A stretch of 64,000 bases of DNA, taken from NCBI GenBank assembly GCA_028023455.1, contig JAQFVV010006337.1, forward strand, positions 788,501-852,500. The letters are read 5' to 3'. Positions 34,401 through 47,765 of the stretch are shown in pieces (position 1 is the first letter of the stretch; every line of letters begins with the position of its first letter). This stretch comes from Epiperipatus broadwayi. Taxonomy: Eukaryota; Onychophora; Udeonychophora; Euonychophora; Peripatidae. The position numbers and the translations under genes were made by a program. The notes under the pieces are model-generated. The model worked only from the letters and a program-made list of their open reading frames with translations. It made no database searches and was not told the DNA's origin.

Positions 34401-36160
34401 ATCTTTCCTTTTTCTTTTAAAACTCTTTGTGAATTTTATTCCTCTCAGCACGGCAATCCATATATGTGTATCAATATTTAAGTAGTAGGACATTTTTTAA
34501 AACCGTAAATATTATTACGACGTATATTTCTCAATAAGACATTAAAAGCAAACATTTATTTATTATATTTCCATTGGCAAAATAATAACTGTTTACTAAT
34601 ATTAAGACGAATTTATCCAATTATCACGTTGACATATTTAGCATTTTAATCAACTAGTAATTGACTATTTCTTTCATTACATGGGTTATAGAGAGAATAA
34701 CATTACGAAAATATTTTCATATTTACTTTATTAAAAGTTAGATTATTTCAAAATGACTTTTAAGTTTATTTACTATATACCATATATAACACTTGTTTTC
34801 AAATCATTTCGAATTATTTTTTTTTTTTCTTGATATTTTTACTTTATAAGCACCATCTTGTTCTACTGGATAACAAGACTAGCGCGCGAAATATAAACAT
34901 TATCAATTTTTTTTAGTCTACTTATAAATGATTTGCGTGTCATTTCCAAAGAAGATATTTTAAAATATACATAACATAAAAGCAAAGGCTTACTTTTGCT
35001 TGAAATTTCCTGAGTTTGAAAGAAGATTTATTCAAATAAAAACTTATCTCCATGGTTTTAATTTCCTTCTCCATTGAGAATCCTAGGAAATGTGCAGTCG
35101 TGGAAATGGCTTAAAATATAGCAAGGTTTTTAAGATTTCTTATTTAAACATCTTTAGACAGCAAGGTATTCTACTTCCATACAATTAGATTTCAGAATTT
35201 TGTTGATTTTTAATTTTTTTCTTATTTTAAATCAGAGCTGAGGTTTGTGTTTACTTGGTTCTTGTTTTTCTTAATTAGTCCCCCCCCCCCTACAACTATG
35301 TTAGAACATATATAGTTTTTATTATATTGCACTCTGGGAGTGAATTAGCCAATGATTTTGGGTATGCATAATTAGTATTACCCCCTCTGTCTTCATTTTT
35401 AATAACTACCCATTTTTATTTAAGACATTTCTAGTTCAGTACTAAAAAATATGCTTAAATAATTTACTATAATGATTTATTTTACAAGACTTTAACAATT
35501 TGATTTAATTATTTATTTATTTCAATTGCTATTCAAAACTAATAAAATAGCAATGTATTTATCTACCAAACAATAATAATACTTTTAAATTGTTATTTTA
35601 GTCTAGTCAGAGCCTAGACTGGGTTTGAAATCTTATCTCCACTCAAGCACATTTCCCAGTACATTCAAAATAATCTCTATTGAAAACCACTTTAATAAGA
35701 TTTTGATGTTAAATATATCATCATTTAAAATTTTGGAATTATTAATTTAGGGACCTAAATAAAAGGTCACATTATATAAACTTTGAATATAGTTTATAAA
35801 GGTGACTTAAATTTTAAAGCTAAAATTTGTATAAATTAATTATTAAAATAAAGAAAAAAAAATTTTTTTATGTTACAAACAAACTATAATTTGTTTCCTA
35901 ATATCTAATTTTTAGTCTATACACTAATTTCAATAACATTTAATTACAAAAAAATATATTTAAAATGCTTGTGAATTTCATAAATGACAAACTTTTATTT
36001 TTGGTGCTAATGCTTTGATGACATTGAAAATTCAATACAATTATCTTCTTTCTTCCATAACATTATAAATATTAATTTTAATCATTATTACTTTATAATA
36101 TTTTAATCATTTGCCACTCAGATTTTTTACTAAGACCAATTTGATTTAAATATTTGAAAC
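31401..36160. other. AT-rich DNA, nothing firmly recognised
   Basis: No gene or terminal repeat was supported. Around 33090-33230 a minus-strand GGTTTGAATTCTAGTC looks box-B-like and could be another tRNA-SINE piece. A C12 run sits at 35280-35291. Short frames, such as the one at 33733-33987 on the minus strand, are Tyr/Ile-rich and low in complexity. Confidence 0.5.
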
Positions 36161-36208
36161 CATTAGATAAAGTGCTGGGCTTGACCTGGTATTTTAAATA
36201 TACAGCTT

Positions 36209-36272
36209 GAATATCCTAGCACCTCACTGATGAAAGATAGAGCTAGAAACCATTTTGAGATTGGGAATATTC
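36209..36272 (+). ncRNA. Second, diverged hammerhead ribozyme-like motif
   Basis: Core CTGATGA (36226-36232) and GAAA (36246-36249) are intact. Stem I pairs twice: proximal CTCA/TGAG (36222-36225 with 36256-36259) and distal GAATATCC/GGGAATATTC (36209-36216 with 36263-36272) with one bulged base. These pairs use different bases from the 27.5-kb family, so pairing is kept by covariation. Stem II is short (AG/CU). Stem III is weak (AC..TT), and the site would be UUU between 36255 and 36256. No repeat unit could be matched around it, so it may be a remnant of another Penelope/retrozyme family. Confidence 0.6.
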
Positions 36273-36299
36273 TGAAAAGGTTGTTAAGAGTTATTAGCA

Positions 36300-36400
36300 A
36301 GCTCATTATATATATATATTACATTAGTAATGCAAGCTTATGAAATTAAATCATGTGATATATGACTTCATTTCCTTGCAATATATATATATATATTGTA
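36300..36400. repeat. Two short (AT)n runs
   Basis: (AT)n at about 36308-36321 and 36380-36397. The second is bracketed by TTGCAAT/ATTGTATC. Confidence 0.7.
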
Positions 36401-38179
36401 TCATTTATTTATACATGGTACAAATATATTGGCATTTGGTAAAAAGCTAAAAAAAAAGTACATTTAAATTTTTTTTTTATTAGTATGATTTATTTTCTTA
36501 AAAACATAACAGTGAAAGTTAAAATTGTCTTTTATATTTTTTTACATAATTAAAAATAAATGTAAAAATTGGAGAAAACAAAAAGACACACAAATCACTA
36601 ATCTAAATAAGCTAAAATAAAAATATTTTAGCTAATTAAAGATGGTTGAAAGATTTGCTAAAAAAAGAGAACTTTGTAATTGAAAAATGAGTAAAAACTG
36701 TACAAGATTATGAACCAAAAATGCCATGATAATAACATGTGCAGAAGTCTGAAAACTGGACCTCTAGTATAAAAAGGAGAGGGTCAATTTGATCAATGTC
36801 TTGTTTCATCTGTTTTTCTATAGTTGTTCCTGGATAACAAAAGCATATATCCAGGATTGCCCTATGTGGAAATAATTCTGCATGTCGGAGTGAACCGGAG
36901 CTTCTGCGGACATCATGCCTGAAGATGGACACCAGAAAAGCCTTCATGACCGACTAGGAGAATAGACCACAAGATCAACTTATAACCAATGGCCAAGCTC
37001 ATTCTAACCCAAAAAACTATGCATAGTAATCTACAACCTTCTTGCTAAACTTACCAGTAAGCTATGACTCATTATTATTCCTGATTGTGACTAAATTGTC
37101 GACAAACCATTTTACAAATATAAGCTTATCATATAATCCTGATAGAGACTTTAATTTTTGTACTCAAGGAACTTCTTTTTAAAGAACTTTATACAAGATC
37201 TTGGAAATGAATTGTAATTAGTGAACATTATTGAGTTGCTTTAATTATTTTGTTTAACAGTTATTTTTTTTATTAATTGCTTCATGTTTGGATTAGCATG
37301 TGTTCTCTCCAGTTTATTTAATTAACAATTTAACATTAAATATTTTATTTTGTTAGAATAAAAAAATATTTCTAATATCAACTTTTCATTTGTGCATTAT
37401 TAATAATTATTAAATTTATTAATTTAGTTTAGTGATGTTTGAAAATATAATTTACCTTTGCCAATATGTGTTTAATAAGCTCAAAAAATAATAATATTTA
37501 GAAAATAATTCTAATTCACGGTAAAAATATAATACCGATTATTTTAAAAAAAAAACAGTTTTCTTTTTAATTTATGAGTTACGATTTGTTTGACGCAGAA
37601 TCAGTGAGTCTAATTGACTCTGGCACCCTCATTTATAAATTAAAAACTGATTCAGCTCACAATTGTAATTGTAACAATTCTAGGCCAAGTTGATCAAGAA
37701 ATATAGTTATGTTTTTTTTTAGAAATAGAAATGAAACTTTCTTCTTTTGGCATAACTTGATCAACTCATGCAGTTTTTATTGCGTATAGAGGCCTAGCAA
37801 GATGGAAAACATTACAATATATTGTAATGAGCACAGACATTCGTTACATTGTTTTTTTTTAAAACATGAAAGTAAATTAAAAAGTTCGCATTTAAAAATT
37901 TTCTTTAAGAATTAAAAATTGAAATTAAATATCATCTTAAACTCATATATATTAAATCGCACAGATAAAAAAAATTATTAAAATAAAACTGTATCAAAAA
38001 TAGAAAAGGTATTTTAAAAACAAAAACTTAAAAAGATTTAGAGATAAAAATATATCGTTAATCTTGAAAAACACAGAAATTAATCAGAAATGGAAATGAT
38101 TGTTAATTAGTTAAATGTAAACCAGCCTTGGGCATTTAAATGTAAAAACATCAGTCAGATAGGAAACAATAGAAACAAA
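36401..38179. other. AT-rich DNA with one TATA-box candidate
   Basis: TATAAAAAGGAGAGG at 36768-36782 precedes a less AT-rich stretch (to about 36990). The 79-codon minus-strand frame over the same stretch (36708-36947) has no recognisable domain. A short solo LTR or SINE is possible. The rest shows nothing. Confidence 0.35.
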
Positions 38180-38180
38180 T

Positions 38181-38280
38181 AGCCAATGAAAGAAATCCAT
38201 CGGGAAATCAGACCTCAGCGAAAGGATCATCACATCGATGACATAATGCCAAGTCAATCCTTCGAATACGTATAAAAGGA
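38181..38280 (+). promoter_or_regulatory. CCAAT/TATA promoter candidate
   Basis: AGCCAATG (38181-38188) and TATAAAAGGA (38271-38280), in a stretch with more CpG than its surroundings. The spacing between the two (about 85 bp) is usual for polymerase II. No gene or ORF follows before the (TA)n tract. Confidence 0.3.
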
Positions 38281-38677
38281 AAATTTGGAAATTATTAATT
38301 AGTGATTATGATTAATTACGATGTGAGAGATATGTGTTAGTGCAGAAGTGAAGGAGAAGGGATTGAAAAAGATGCACGATTCAATCCCTTCAGTTTTGCT
38401 AGGAAAGAAAGAGAAATGAACTATCGTTTTTCTACATTGAGGACCAGTTAAAGCAAAAACCTCCGGATGGATAAATAAATCGGCCAACAGAATACCAATC
38501 TTAAGACAGCGTGGAAATTCATGTTCATGGCAAGCAATGGATAAAGAGGAACTGTTTTAAACCGTAAGAACTTTATAAATAATGAACATTAAATTAAAAC
38601 TTTCCAGATTTAAATGATTGCAATATTATCCTATCTGACCAACTTAATTTATTAATAATGTTATTTGATGTATTTCT

Positions 38678-38778
<101 letters not shown>

Positions 38779-38859
38779 ATTTCCATTTATTTATTTATTT
38801 TTTGTTCTTTAAGTTTTATCATGATTTTTGTTTTTCATTAAATTAATTATATAAATGTT

Positions 38860-39950
38860 AAACTTAAGTCGGGCATGAATGGCTGTATAGATTTGTAAAG
38901 TTATATGGGGGAGGGTAATCTTAGGTTATTTGTGTCGTTGTTAAATTGGGTCAATGGATTGGATATATTGATGTAGTTAGTAGATGTAGTCGGAGATTCG
39001 CTACTGGCAGAATCGTTTATATATACGCCGCACTCACTCGTTTGCCTATGGAAGGAATTATAAGATGGAGAATGCAGTTTCTTTCTATGGAGTTTTTTTT
39101 TATTGTTCTTCTCGTTAGATAGATGTAATATTCCTATCTGATGAGAATCAATGTCTTTTCTTAATCTTTTTGGTGCTGCCGTATTCCGTATTACATTGAA
39201 TACATCGATGTATCAGATGAATTGATGCCAGTTTGACTGCGAATTTTAGCCTAAGGTTAAATAGGGATATAATATTTTATTTTCAAACGCAAATCTACGT
39301 AGTCTATTCATACTCGACCCTAAATAAAAATGCATTAAATTTAAGTTGTTTATAGACGCTTGCATGGATTGGTTAACGGTGAATTGTGTTTCGGGTTTTC
39401 ATATTTGATCAAAATATATAGACATTCGATAAATAATGATACCTTACGGGGAGTATCTAAAATGTATTTATTTGGATGTCTTTTAAGTTATTGGTGACAA
39501 TGCAAGTATCTTATGCTGAATACTAGAGGGTTTCTTATATTTCCCTAGGCAATTGTCAGTAATCAATAATTTTGTATTTTGATCGTTTATGTTTATTTTG
39601 AAATGTTTTTGACCGTTGAAATCTATGTAACCGATCTATAGCAACATATTAAAACAAGCTTTTATAATCCCATCTGTGCGAACTTAATTAAAATGTAAAC
39701 TTATAATATAATAGAAATTAAAATGTCAATTAAAATCTAAGGTAAAGTTAAAAATAATGTTAAATGTTAAAATGTAAAACTAATACTAAAATAATTTTAA
39801 ATCTTATATATATGTGCATAAATAAATGTTTGTATGTTAATTACTGGCAGTGGCTTATTTTATTCCTCTTATATATATATTCTTATATTATCTTATTAAA
39901 TCTCTGCTACTCCCTGAGCTAGTGACTTGGGCTAACGACCGGAATCAAAA
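38860..39950. other. Less AT-rich, CpG-bearing region without ORF
   Basis: 38860-39620 has noticeably more CpG (TAGTCGGAGATTCGC, ACGCCGCACTCACTCG) than the window at large. It could be an untranslated exon, an LTR or a young element. No open frame or RNA gene was recognised. Confidence 0.35.
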
Positions 39951-39952
39951 AT

Positions 39953-39983
39953 TAAAAAAAAAAAAAAAATTTTTTTTTTTTTT
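39953..39983. repeat. A(n)T(n) palindrome
   Basis: About 16 A directly followed by 14 T, perfectly self-complementary. It is near GCGCCCTGTAGTGTAG (40035), in a short GC-richer stretch that ends TCCGGATCATTACA (about 40074-40087). Confidence 0.85.
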
Positions 39984-40089
39984 ACTTACGTATCTGCCTA
40001 CTTTATAAATTTTTCTAGGTTCAAATGCCTAGATAGCGCCCTGTAGTGTAGATTACGTTAAGTTTACATTCTCCGGATCATTACAATAT

Positions 40090-43000
40090 ATATATATAAT
40101 ATTTAAGAAATAAAACTTTTAATACGTATATATTATAAAAATAATTTGCAAGTCAGAATTTGTAGAGTTACTTTATTAAACTTGCAAATGGTATTCTATC
40201 AATGTTAATGCTCTAATCAAACTAAATATGATCATTTTTATCTAATCTCCAAGTTTTTTATACTGTTAATAAATCAATCATTGATACTTGAGGAAATAAA
40301 ATGTTATATAGAAATATTATATATATATAATAACCTGAAAAAATAAGTGATTGATGGAACAATCAGATGAGATGATGAGTAAATGAGCCACAAATAATAG
40401 CCAAAATAATAACATTATGGGCTAAGATCAGAGGGGTTACTAAATGCCACATGCCATGGTAATATAAATAATAAGAGTAAAGAATAACAATAATGACTAA
40501 GCATTATTAAAACAAAATGCAACATTGAATAAAATTTAAGGAGACTTCTCATACCCACTCTTATAAATCATTGCAGATCTTATTACCAGAAGAATACATC
40601 ATTAAAGAATTAGGTTGTATTTAAAATTCCAATTACAACACTTCTTGCAATCATAGCACACCTAATAATTATGATAAGTATTTTATGAACATGATGAGAT
40701 TCATAACCAATTTCTTTTTATGAAATAAAAGCAAATTATTAAGTCTTACCACAGTAATGTTTTTTTAAAACAGTCTTTACACTGAAGAAAAGTAATTTCT
40801 TTAATACTCTTTTGTAAATTAATAGCTCAGGATTTTCTTAAACAACACTTTAATTAATGTGAGATTTATTCTTTTCTTTTAAGTTTAGGATTATTAGCAA
40901 AGAATGGAATCCTAATAATTTCACAATGAGATAATATTGCCCTGAGATTATAATAATAACAATAATAATTTTAATAATTAAAAATAAACATGATACACTC
41001 TTAATTTGGAATAAAATAATTTATTAGGAAAGCATTCAGATATAATGAATCGATAAGAAATTTTATGACCACTCAGGATACCATCAATATATCCTATATA
41101 ACTGCTTTTGAACTTAAATTAATCAATTCCATCATTTAAATCTATGATAAATAATCAAAACATTTTTCTAAATGAAATAAAATGATTTCAATACAAAATC
41201 AGTGATCTTTTAACACATAAAATGGATTATAGTGATCATTTAATAATAAACAAATAAAATAATCAATTTTAGATGCTTTTTTTACATCTAAAATACAATT
41301 TTCATAAAGTAAATCTTATGTCAAATGAGATATGTTTCTAAACTCTCAATACATCCAAGTAAGGATAAATTTATAATAAACTTTGTAATATTTATATTTC
41401 TGAATAATATATGTGTTAATGAAAATAAATAATCAAAAAAAAATTAACAATAAAGATAACATTTATTTTTGACAATAAAGACACTTAACATACAAAACTA
41501 TAATATCTATAATCAGAGTAAATCATTAAAATCTTCTATTATACAATCCACCATAAAGATAAAATTATAGCCATATAGTTTACAGATAAATTGTATAAAA
41601 ATAAGAAATAAATATTAAATAAAAGTCATTATTAATTGGTTCATGAAACTTTTTGCAATGTTAATATTATAATGAATTCTCAATCTTACAGTACAATCAT
41701 TCCATTATATTATCCCTTATGAATGAATTAATACTTTTCAAAATATCACTTACTAATGCATTGGTGAAATAACTGTTTAAGAAGAGATATATAATTTTAA
41801 TTTTTAAACTAAATGCTTATCAGGTTTACATTTTGAAATACTAACAAAGCATAGCAACAATATTTACATATCAAGACAATTACACCCTAAACCCTGATTA
41901 ACCAAGAGTACAACAGTAAATAAGATGATATATATCAGCACTACAAAATATATTGATTGACAGGATAAAGTCATGGCAGTAAGCTACACATAGCTTTATC
42001 CAAAAATACATGATAAATAAATCCACATTTGGTATTATAAAGCAAGGCAAAAAGCAAGTGATGGCATGAGTCAAAGAACAAACTACTTCCATCTGAGAGC
42101 AATTTATAAGCTAGGATTTTATCTTTATACATATAACTTTGAGAATTAACCATCAAAATACAAAAAAATACTAATAGTTGCCTTAAATAAAACATTTTAT
42201 GATTAAATATAAGGGGGAAATGATATACATAAGAGAGAGACAAAGATAGTATCTCTTTAAAAACACTGGCAAGATATGAATATACATAAAAAAAGGAAGA
42301 GCTAATACTATAATCTCTTAAATAATATAACAACAAACTAATATGTAAAGCCAATAATGTAAATAATTATTGTCAAATTCGGTCTAATAAAATAAATTAT
42401 GGCATAAAAACAATGAGTAAAATACTACATCAGGTTCCATTATGTTTATCATAAACATATACATTCAAATAAATAACTTCATAAAAAGGAATTAAATATA
42501 GCACTTTTATTATACAACATGATAAAATGTAAATATTCTGAGAACTTTTGGGTAAATGCAACTTATAAATAATTTATAAAATTATATTCAATACCACTGC
42601 ATAAAATAAAATAAAGAAAAATATATAGCATAATACAGCATTATAAACATTGAGACATAAAACTATATATATTTATCAAGTAAAAATAAAAATGAAAGTC
42701 ATTAATTCATAGTGTTTCAACAATTCAACAGGATACAGTCACTGTAAATGCTATTCTGAAAACATTGAAGATTTCTTTAATTTATTTAAATATGGCAAAA
42801 GTCAAACTACACATAAAGCAGTTTGAAATGCACATTAGCAATAAACTTCCATGTAACATTAGCATAAGAAAATATTAGTGGCCATTTAACCAGCATGAAA
42901 TATATTTTAAAATAAACACAAATACTGATGCATCTTTCATTTTTATATATTATATTAATTTCTTCTTATTTTTTGGTGAGCACATATTGACAATAAAATT

Positions 43001-43868
43001 TGAAGAGTATTTACTCCTTTAAAAAATAATGTATTTTGTAATAGAGCAGATTTTTGACTAATAATAATAAAAGTGATGCATAGACACTTGTAATAGAACT
43101 AGGTAAGTTTATAATACTTGAATAACATTAATTCATGAGCATTCATGTTTAAATCATCTGCAATTCAACTTATTACAGTTGTTGTCAGACGAGTAAATAA
43201 TTCAAAGATAATAATAATAATAATTGTCTGAATATACTGTTTGTTAATATCCAATTAGGAAAATATTTGTTCCTTACTTTTGTTGAATTATATATGACAA
43301 TGATATTCAGCAGACAAACACCAATATCAATAATAGAAAAATGAATTCAACATTTTTAAAATGTCTTAGCATTTAAAATAATCTATATTTTAGTAAATGA
43401 ATTTTATCACTTTTAAATTCATAGCAATACATAATATAATAATTTATAGTCATTTATTTTTAATGTATATTTAAAAAACATTTTAATAATTCAAAGAAAT
43501 ATAATTTGGATTAAATAAATTATTCCCATATCAGAATATAATTAAATTCAATAAAAATACTAATAAATTCTTGCTATTAGAAGGAAAGTTCTACAATCTA
43601 CAATCCAATAGTCTATCATTTAAAAAATAATAAATCAAAAAAATCTTCTTTCAAAATGCAAATATTTAAATAAAAATATTTTTCTCTTAAATAAAAACTG
43701 CTCACTAGTATTTAAATAGTTTAAAGTTTTTATCGATCTTAATGTTTCTATATGTAATAAATTTAATTTATGAAAATATCCTGTTTCTAATAAGTAAATT
43801 CAATAAATGTTCTTACACAACAATACTGGCTCATGCAAAAATTTCTCAGAGCACATAGGTCATATAAA
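40090..43868. other. AT-rich DNA, nothing recognised
   Basis: No coding region supported. The 127-codon minus-strand frame at 41971-42354 is Leu/Phe/Tyr-rich and shows no motif. I judge it chance, though it is longer than most random frames here. Confidence 0.5.
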
Positions 43869-45311
43869 AATAATTGATACTTGTGAGTTTTCAGGAATAC
43901 AAAATGGCAGCCTGTATTTTTAATAAGGGCTTACCAAGATGGCAGCCTGTATTTCATTAACAATCTTTTGATGTTTACAAAATTAATGTTAAATTTTAAA
44001 AAAGAAATAAATTCTGATGAAATAAAATTTCTTTTTTATTTACTTTCTGAAAATGAGTTAGTTGAATGGAGGACCTACAATCTCCCAAAAATATGTTAGT
44101 TATGATTACAAAAATGATTGGAGAGCCTATGACTTCCCAAGTTATGTTTACAATAAATGAATCAAAAATATATATATTGAAATGCAATAATTACAATTTA
44201 TTTATTTCAGTGGCATGCAATTCCTAATGGCTTTCAAAATTGCTACAAATGAATCTTGTTGCAGTTGATGCTATATAAATTCTGCTAAATAGGATTTCAG
44301 ATGTTGTTCCATAGTTCCCCAATGTTTTTTTATTTTCATATCATAACCATTAACACACATTTATGGAGGGTAGGATTCTATATCTTTGCAAATACTCCAC
44401 TGCATTTCTGTGACAAGAAGGTCTTAAATTTTGATAACTATCACAATCACAAAAAAACACTGTGGCCAAAAAAAACACACAGAATAGAAAGTTGTAACAA
44501 TGTTAAGAATGTCTTGTCATTTCCACACTGTAATAAAAGTAAAAAAAAATGAAATAAATATTCTTCATGAAACTTATCAGAATTTATATGAAATTTATAG
44601 GAATTTATTACATTTTTGAAATTTTACACTATTATTTTTTTTTAATTTAACAAGTAAGATATTCAGGAGATTGTACACTCTCAAAACATTTGTATTGATT
44701 TTGGAAGCCATTATGGATTTATGCTGACAACATGAATAAACTGTAAATATTGTATTTATATTTTTTTTGGTTCATTTTTTGTAAATGTAATTAAGACATC
44801 ATCAGGTAATTGCAAACATGAATAAACTGTAAATATTGTATTTATATTTTTTTAGTCATTGTTGAGAGATTATAGACCCTCTACTCATGTTTTGTAAATG
44901 TAATTAACACATTGTTATGAGATTGTAGGCTTTCCACTCATTTTTTGTAAGAATAACTAATCCATCTTCAGGAAGAAATAAAACAAATTGAAATAAAAAT
45001 TGTCAATTAAATTTATTAGGTATTACTTTATTTTCTAATTTAACAAAACAAATACAGCTTTTGGAGATTGTACCCACCACTCATTTTGTAAATGTTTTTT
45101 TTGGGGGGGAGGTAAAAAACAAAATTGAAATAAATAATTGTTAATGAAATTTATCAGAATTTATTCCTTTTTTTAAAATTTAACATTAATTTTGTAAATG
45201 TCAGAAGATTGTTGCAGTCTGCCATTTTAATAAGCCATTGAAACTGTATATTTATCAAAAATATGAGCTGCCATCTTGGTATTCCTGAAAATTCACAAGT
45301 ACTGAATAATT
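43869..45311. mobile_element. Fold-back/MITE-like element with long terminal inverted repeats
   Basis: Element 43876-45304. The left end is TACTTGTGAGTTTTCAGGAA, and the right end read inward is TACTTGTGAATTTTCAGGAA. The arms stay complementary for about 190 bp through (C)AAGATGGCAGC, TTTACAAAATTAATGTTAAA and AATAAATTCTGAT. A candidate 7-bp duplication AATAATT lies at 43869-43875 and 45305-45311, weak because it is all A and T. Inside are several degenerate copies of a GGAGATTGTA...CCACTCATTTTTTGTAA motif in both orientations and an 86-bp tandem duplication. No transposase frame was found, so it is non-autonomous. Confidence 0.75.
44729..44853. repeat. 86-bp tandem duplication inside the fold-back element
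   Basis: AACATGAATAAACTGTAAAT... TTTATATTTTTTT starts at 44729 and again at 44815. The unit includes one GTAAATGTAATTAA motif that recurs more loosely downstream. Confidence 0.9.
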
Positions 45312-46784
45312 TAATTATTATTAAAGATTTCATTGACTTTCCAAACATACTTTATTGCAATGTAAATTTCAGGCTTTAATAGTTTCAGTTTAAATTTTCT
45401 GAGCCTTGATGAATTAAATTAGCAACTCATATTTTACTTTTAAAAATAAACAAAAATTTATTAAAAGAAATTAAAACTTAATAAAAAATTAACAATTAAT
45501 TGTACAAGGAAGTAATTGAAAATTAATTACACAAGTGAGAGAGTGAGTTAATTAATATCTTCACTAGTTTTATTTATAAGCTATGTCAGGTGACTGTTTT
45601 TTTAATAAATGAACTTTGACTTGTAGTTATTAGACTTTACAAATTAATTAGTATTCTGAGAAAATAATCTAATTTAATTATCTGTCTAAACATTAATTAT
45701 TATAACTTTAAAATAAATTATTTTTTAAAAAAACTAAGAATGTATTATAATAATAAAAAAATTAGTGAACATATTACATTATTTTGAAAATAATATTGTT
45801 TTATATTATTCTTTTAAACACATGTATATTACCCAACCAAATTAAGTTCCCAGAAAATTTTTAAGCAATATTTTAGAACAAAGATTTTTAAAATAAGTGT
45901 TAACATTCTGCTAACAAGGAAGTTAAATTAAAATTTATATCGCATGCATACTCCAATACATTCTTTTACTTGAAAATAAACAACTCAACTAATAAAATTA
46001 ATTATTTATCTTTTTTCATAATTTTGTTTAGAAATTATTTTCTTAAACTAATTTTTATCATAACTATCATTAAATAAGGCATGCTTTTTATTAACAAGTT
46101 ATTTAAATAAAAATGCATTTTTATTATAGCTTAACATCAAAGATTTAAACTTATCTTTAGATTTTAACTCTAATATTGACTTTTAACACCCTAATAATAA
46201 ATATTAAGGTAGTTTTACTCTTAATTAAATCACTGACCTTTCAAGGTCATGATACCCCCAAATTTAAGCATTCTAAAATTATACACAGATTATTAACATG
46301 ACTTATAAAATTATTAACTATTATAATAATTATTATAAATTGGCTCAAAGAATGTATCCGTATATAATTTTTAAGCAATAAAACAGTTGTCTTACTACAA
46401 AAATTTAACAATGAAAAATTTCTCTTTTTTTTTTTTTAAATGCTGATCAACTATATCATTGGACTTTTAGCTTATGGATAAAGCTAAATGTCACAATATA
46501 TATATACATGCATTGGAAGTTTATCATTCCATAAATATTATATTCTCAATGTTACATTTTTAATAATATTTATTTATGAAGTCATTAAAATTAATATAAT
46601 TTATTTCTTAATAGTTATCGAAACTGAGAGCTAAATTGATTGAGATTTTAGAAACATTACTATTAATATAAAGTTGTACCCATTCAAATATTAATTTTTG
46701 ATTTACTGTCAATATAAAATTTTTAAAAATCAAACAGAAGCTGACTCGATTTAGACCTGATTAGTAGAGATATCATTATTTGCA
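45312..46784. other. AT-rich DNA, partial extra copy of the duplicated unit
   Basis: No gene. At 46500-46640 the words GCATTGGAAGTTTAT and CATAAATATTATATTCTCAA resemble 47420-47460 of the duplicated unit that follows, so a third partial copy may begin here. Confidence 0.45.
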
Positions 46785-47765
46785 AGTTTATTAAAATGGC
46801 TCTAAACTATTTGTATAATGTGTGTTTTGAAATTTTATTACTTTGTAATATTATTACATATTCTCAGCCCACACATTTAAAGGAATTGATTAAAATTAAT
46901 GGAATATATATATATAGATAGACAGATAGATAGATAATAAGATATCTAAATAAATAGATAAAATAAACAATAAAGCACTATTTGAATAGCTTGCAACAGA
47001 GCAAAGGTCTTTCCAACAGCAGTCTTAGAGGAATCGTGAAAGTGATGACATTAATTATCAGGCCTGCCAATACCTGGAAGTTTGTTTTCTATCTAATTAG
47101 TGTTTGATATCAATTTATTAATCACATTAGATATTTTTAGGTATGGTTATAGGATAACTATTTAAAAGAATATAAGCCTGATTACTTTAAAAAAAATTCA
47201 AATTTTACTCAGATAATATGGTCTTAGTCATTCCAGATCCAAAATTATTATTATGCATGAAACTCTATAATAAAAACCTGGATATCAGACAAAAGTGATC
47301 CACTTTTTGTCTGACTAGTGGCATTGACATGAAATAAGGCATTATTTATAAGTTTGTACGTTTATTAAAATGATTCAGGAAACGCGTCTAAGTAAATTAT
47401 TTTTAGAATAGGCACACTTTGGAAGTTTATTTCTTCATAAATATTATTATATATTCTCAACCACTGCATATTTACTAGGAATCATTAAAAATTAATAGAA
47501 TGTGTATAAGTAAAATAAAAAATAAAGCAAGAGTTCTCCAACAGTCTCCATAGAAGAACAGTAAAGGGAATGACATTATTTAACAGGCTTGCCAATACCT
47601 GACAGTAAGGATTTACATGCTTTTTGATGCTTGTTTTCTATCTAATTAAGGATTGATACTAATTAACTAATCAATATTATATGATTGCCAGAATGACTAT
47701 AGGTTAGCTATTTAAAAAAATGTAAGCCTGATTGGAACATGAAAAAGCATTTAAATTTTATCCAG
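46785..47765. repeat. Diverged segmental tandem duplication, offset about 530-560 bp
   Basis: 46785-47205 and 47345-47765 share, in order: AGTTTRTWCGTTTATTAAAATG-like sequence, TTAAAAATTAAT..AAT, CTCCAACAG/TTCCAACAG, GTGATGACATTA/GAATGACATTA, CAGGCYTGCCAATACCTG, TTGTTTTCTATCTAATTA, ATTGATATCAATT-like sequence, ACTATTTAAAA and AAGCCTGATT. The first copy also carries (AT)n plus (GATA)n at 46902-46938. Content unknown. Confidence 0.7.
46902..46938. repeat. (AT)n-(GATA)n compound microsatellite
   Basis: ATATATATATATAG followed by GATAGACAGATAGATAGATA. Confidence 0.9.

Noticed and set aside
36708-36947. 79-codon minus-strand frame
   Set aside because: Balanced composition because the DNA is less AT-rich here, but no recognisable motif and no flanking exon.
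39133-39175. Another CTGATGAG hammerhead core at about 39139
   Set aside because: No GAAA at the proper distance and no pairing for stems I or III.
41971-42354. 127-codon minus-strand frame
   Set aside because: Longest unexplained frame, but Leu/Phe/Tyr/Ser-rich as expected from AT-rich DNA, with no domain or splice context.
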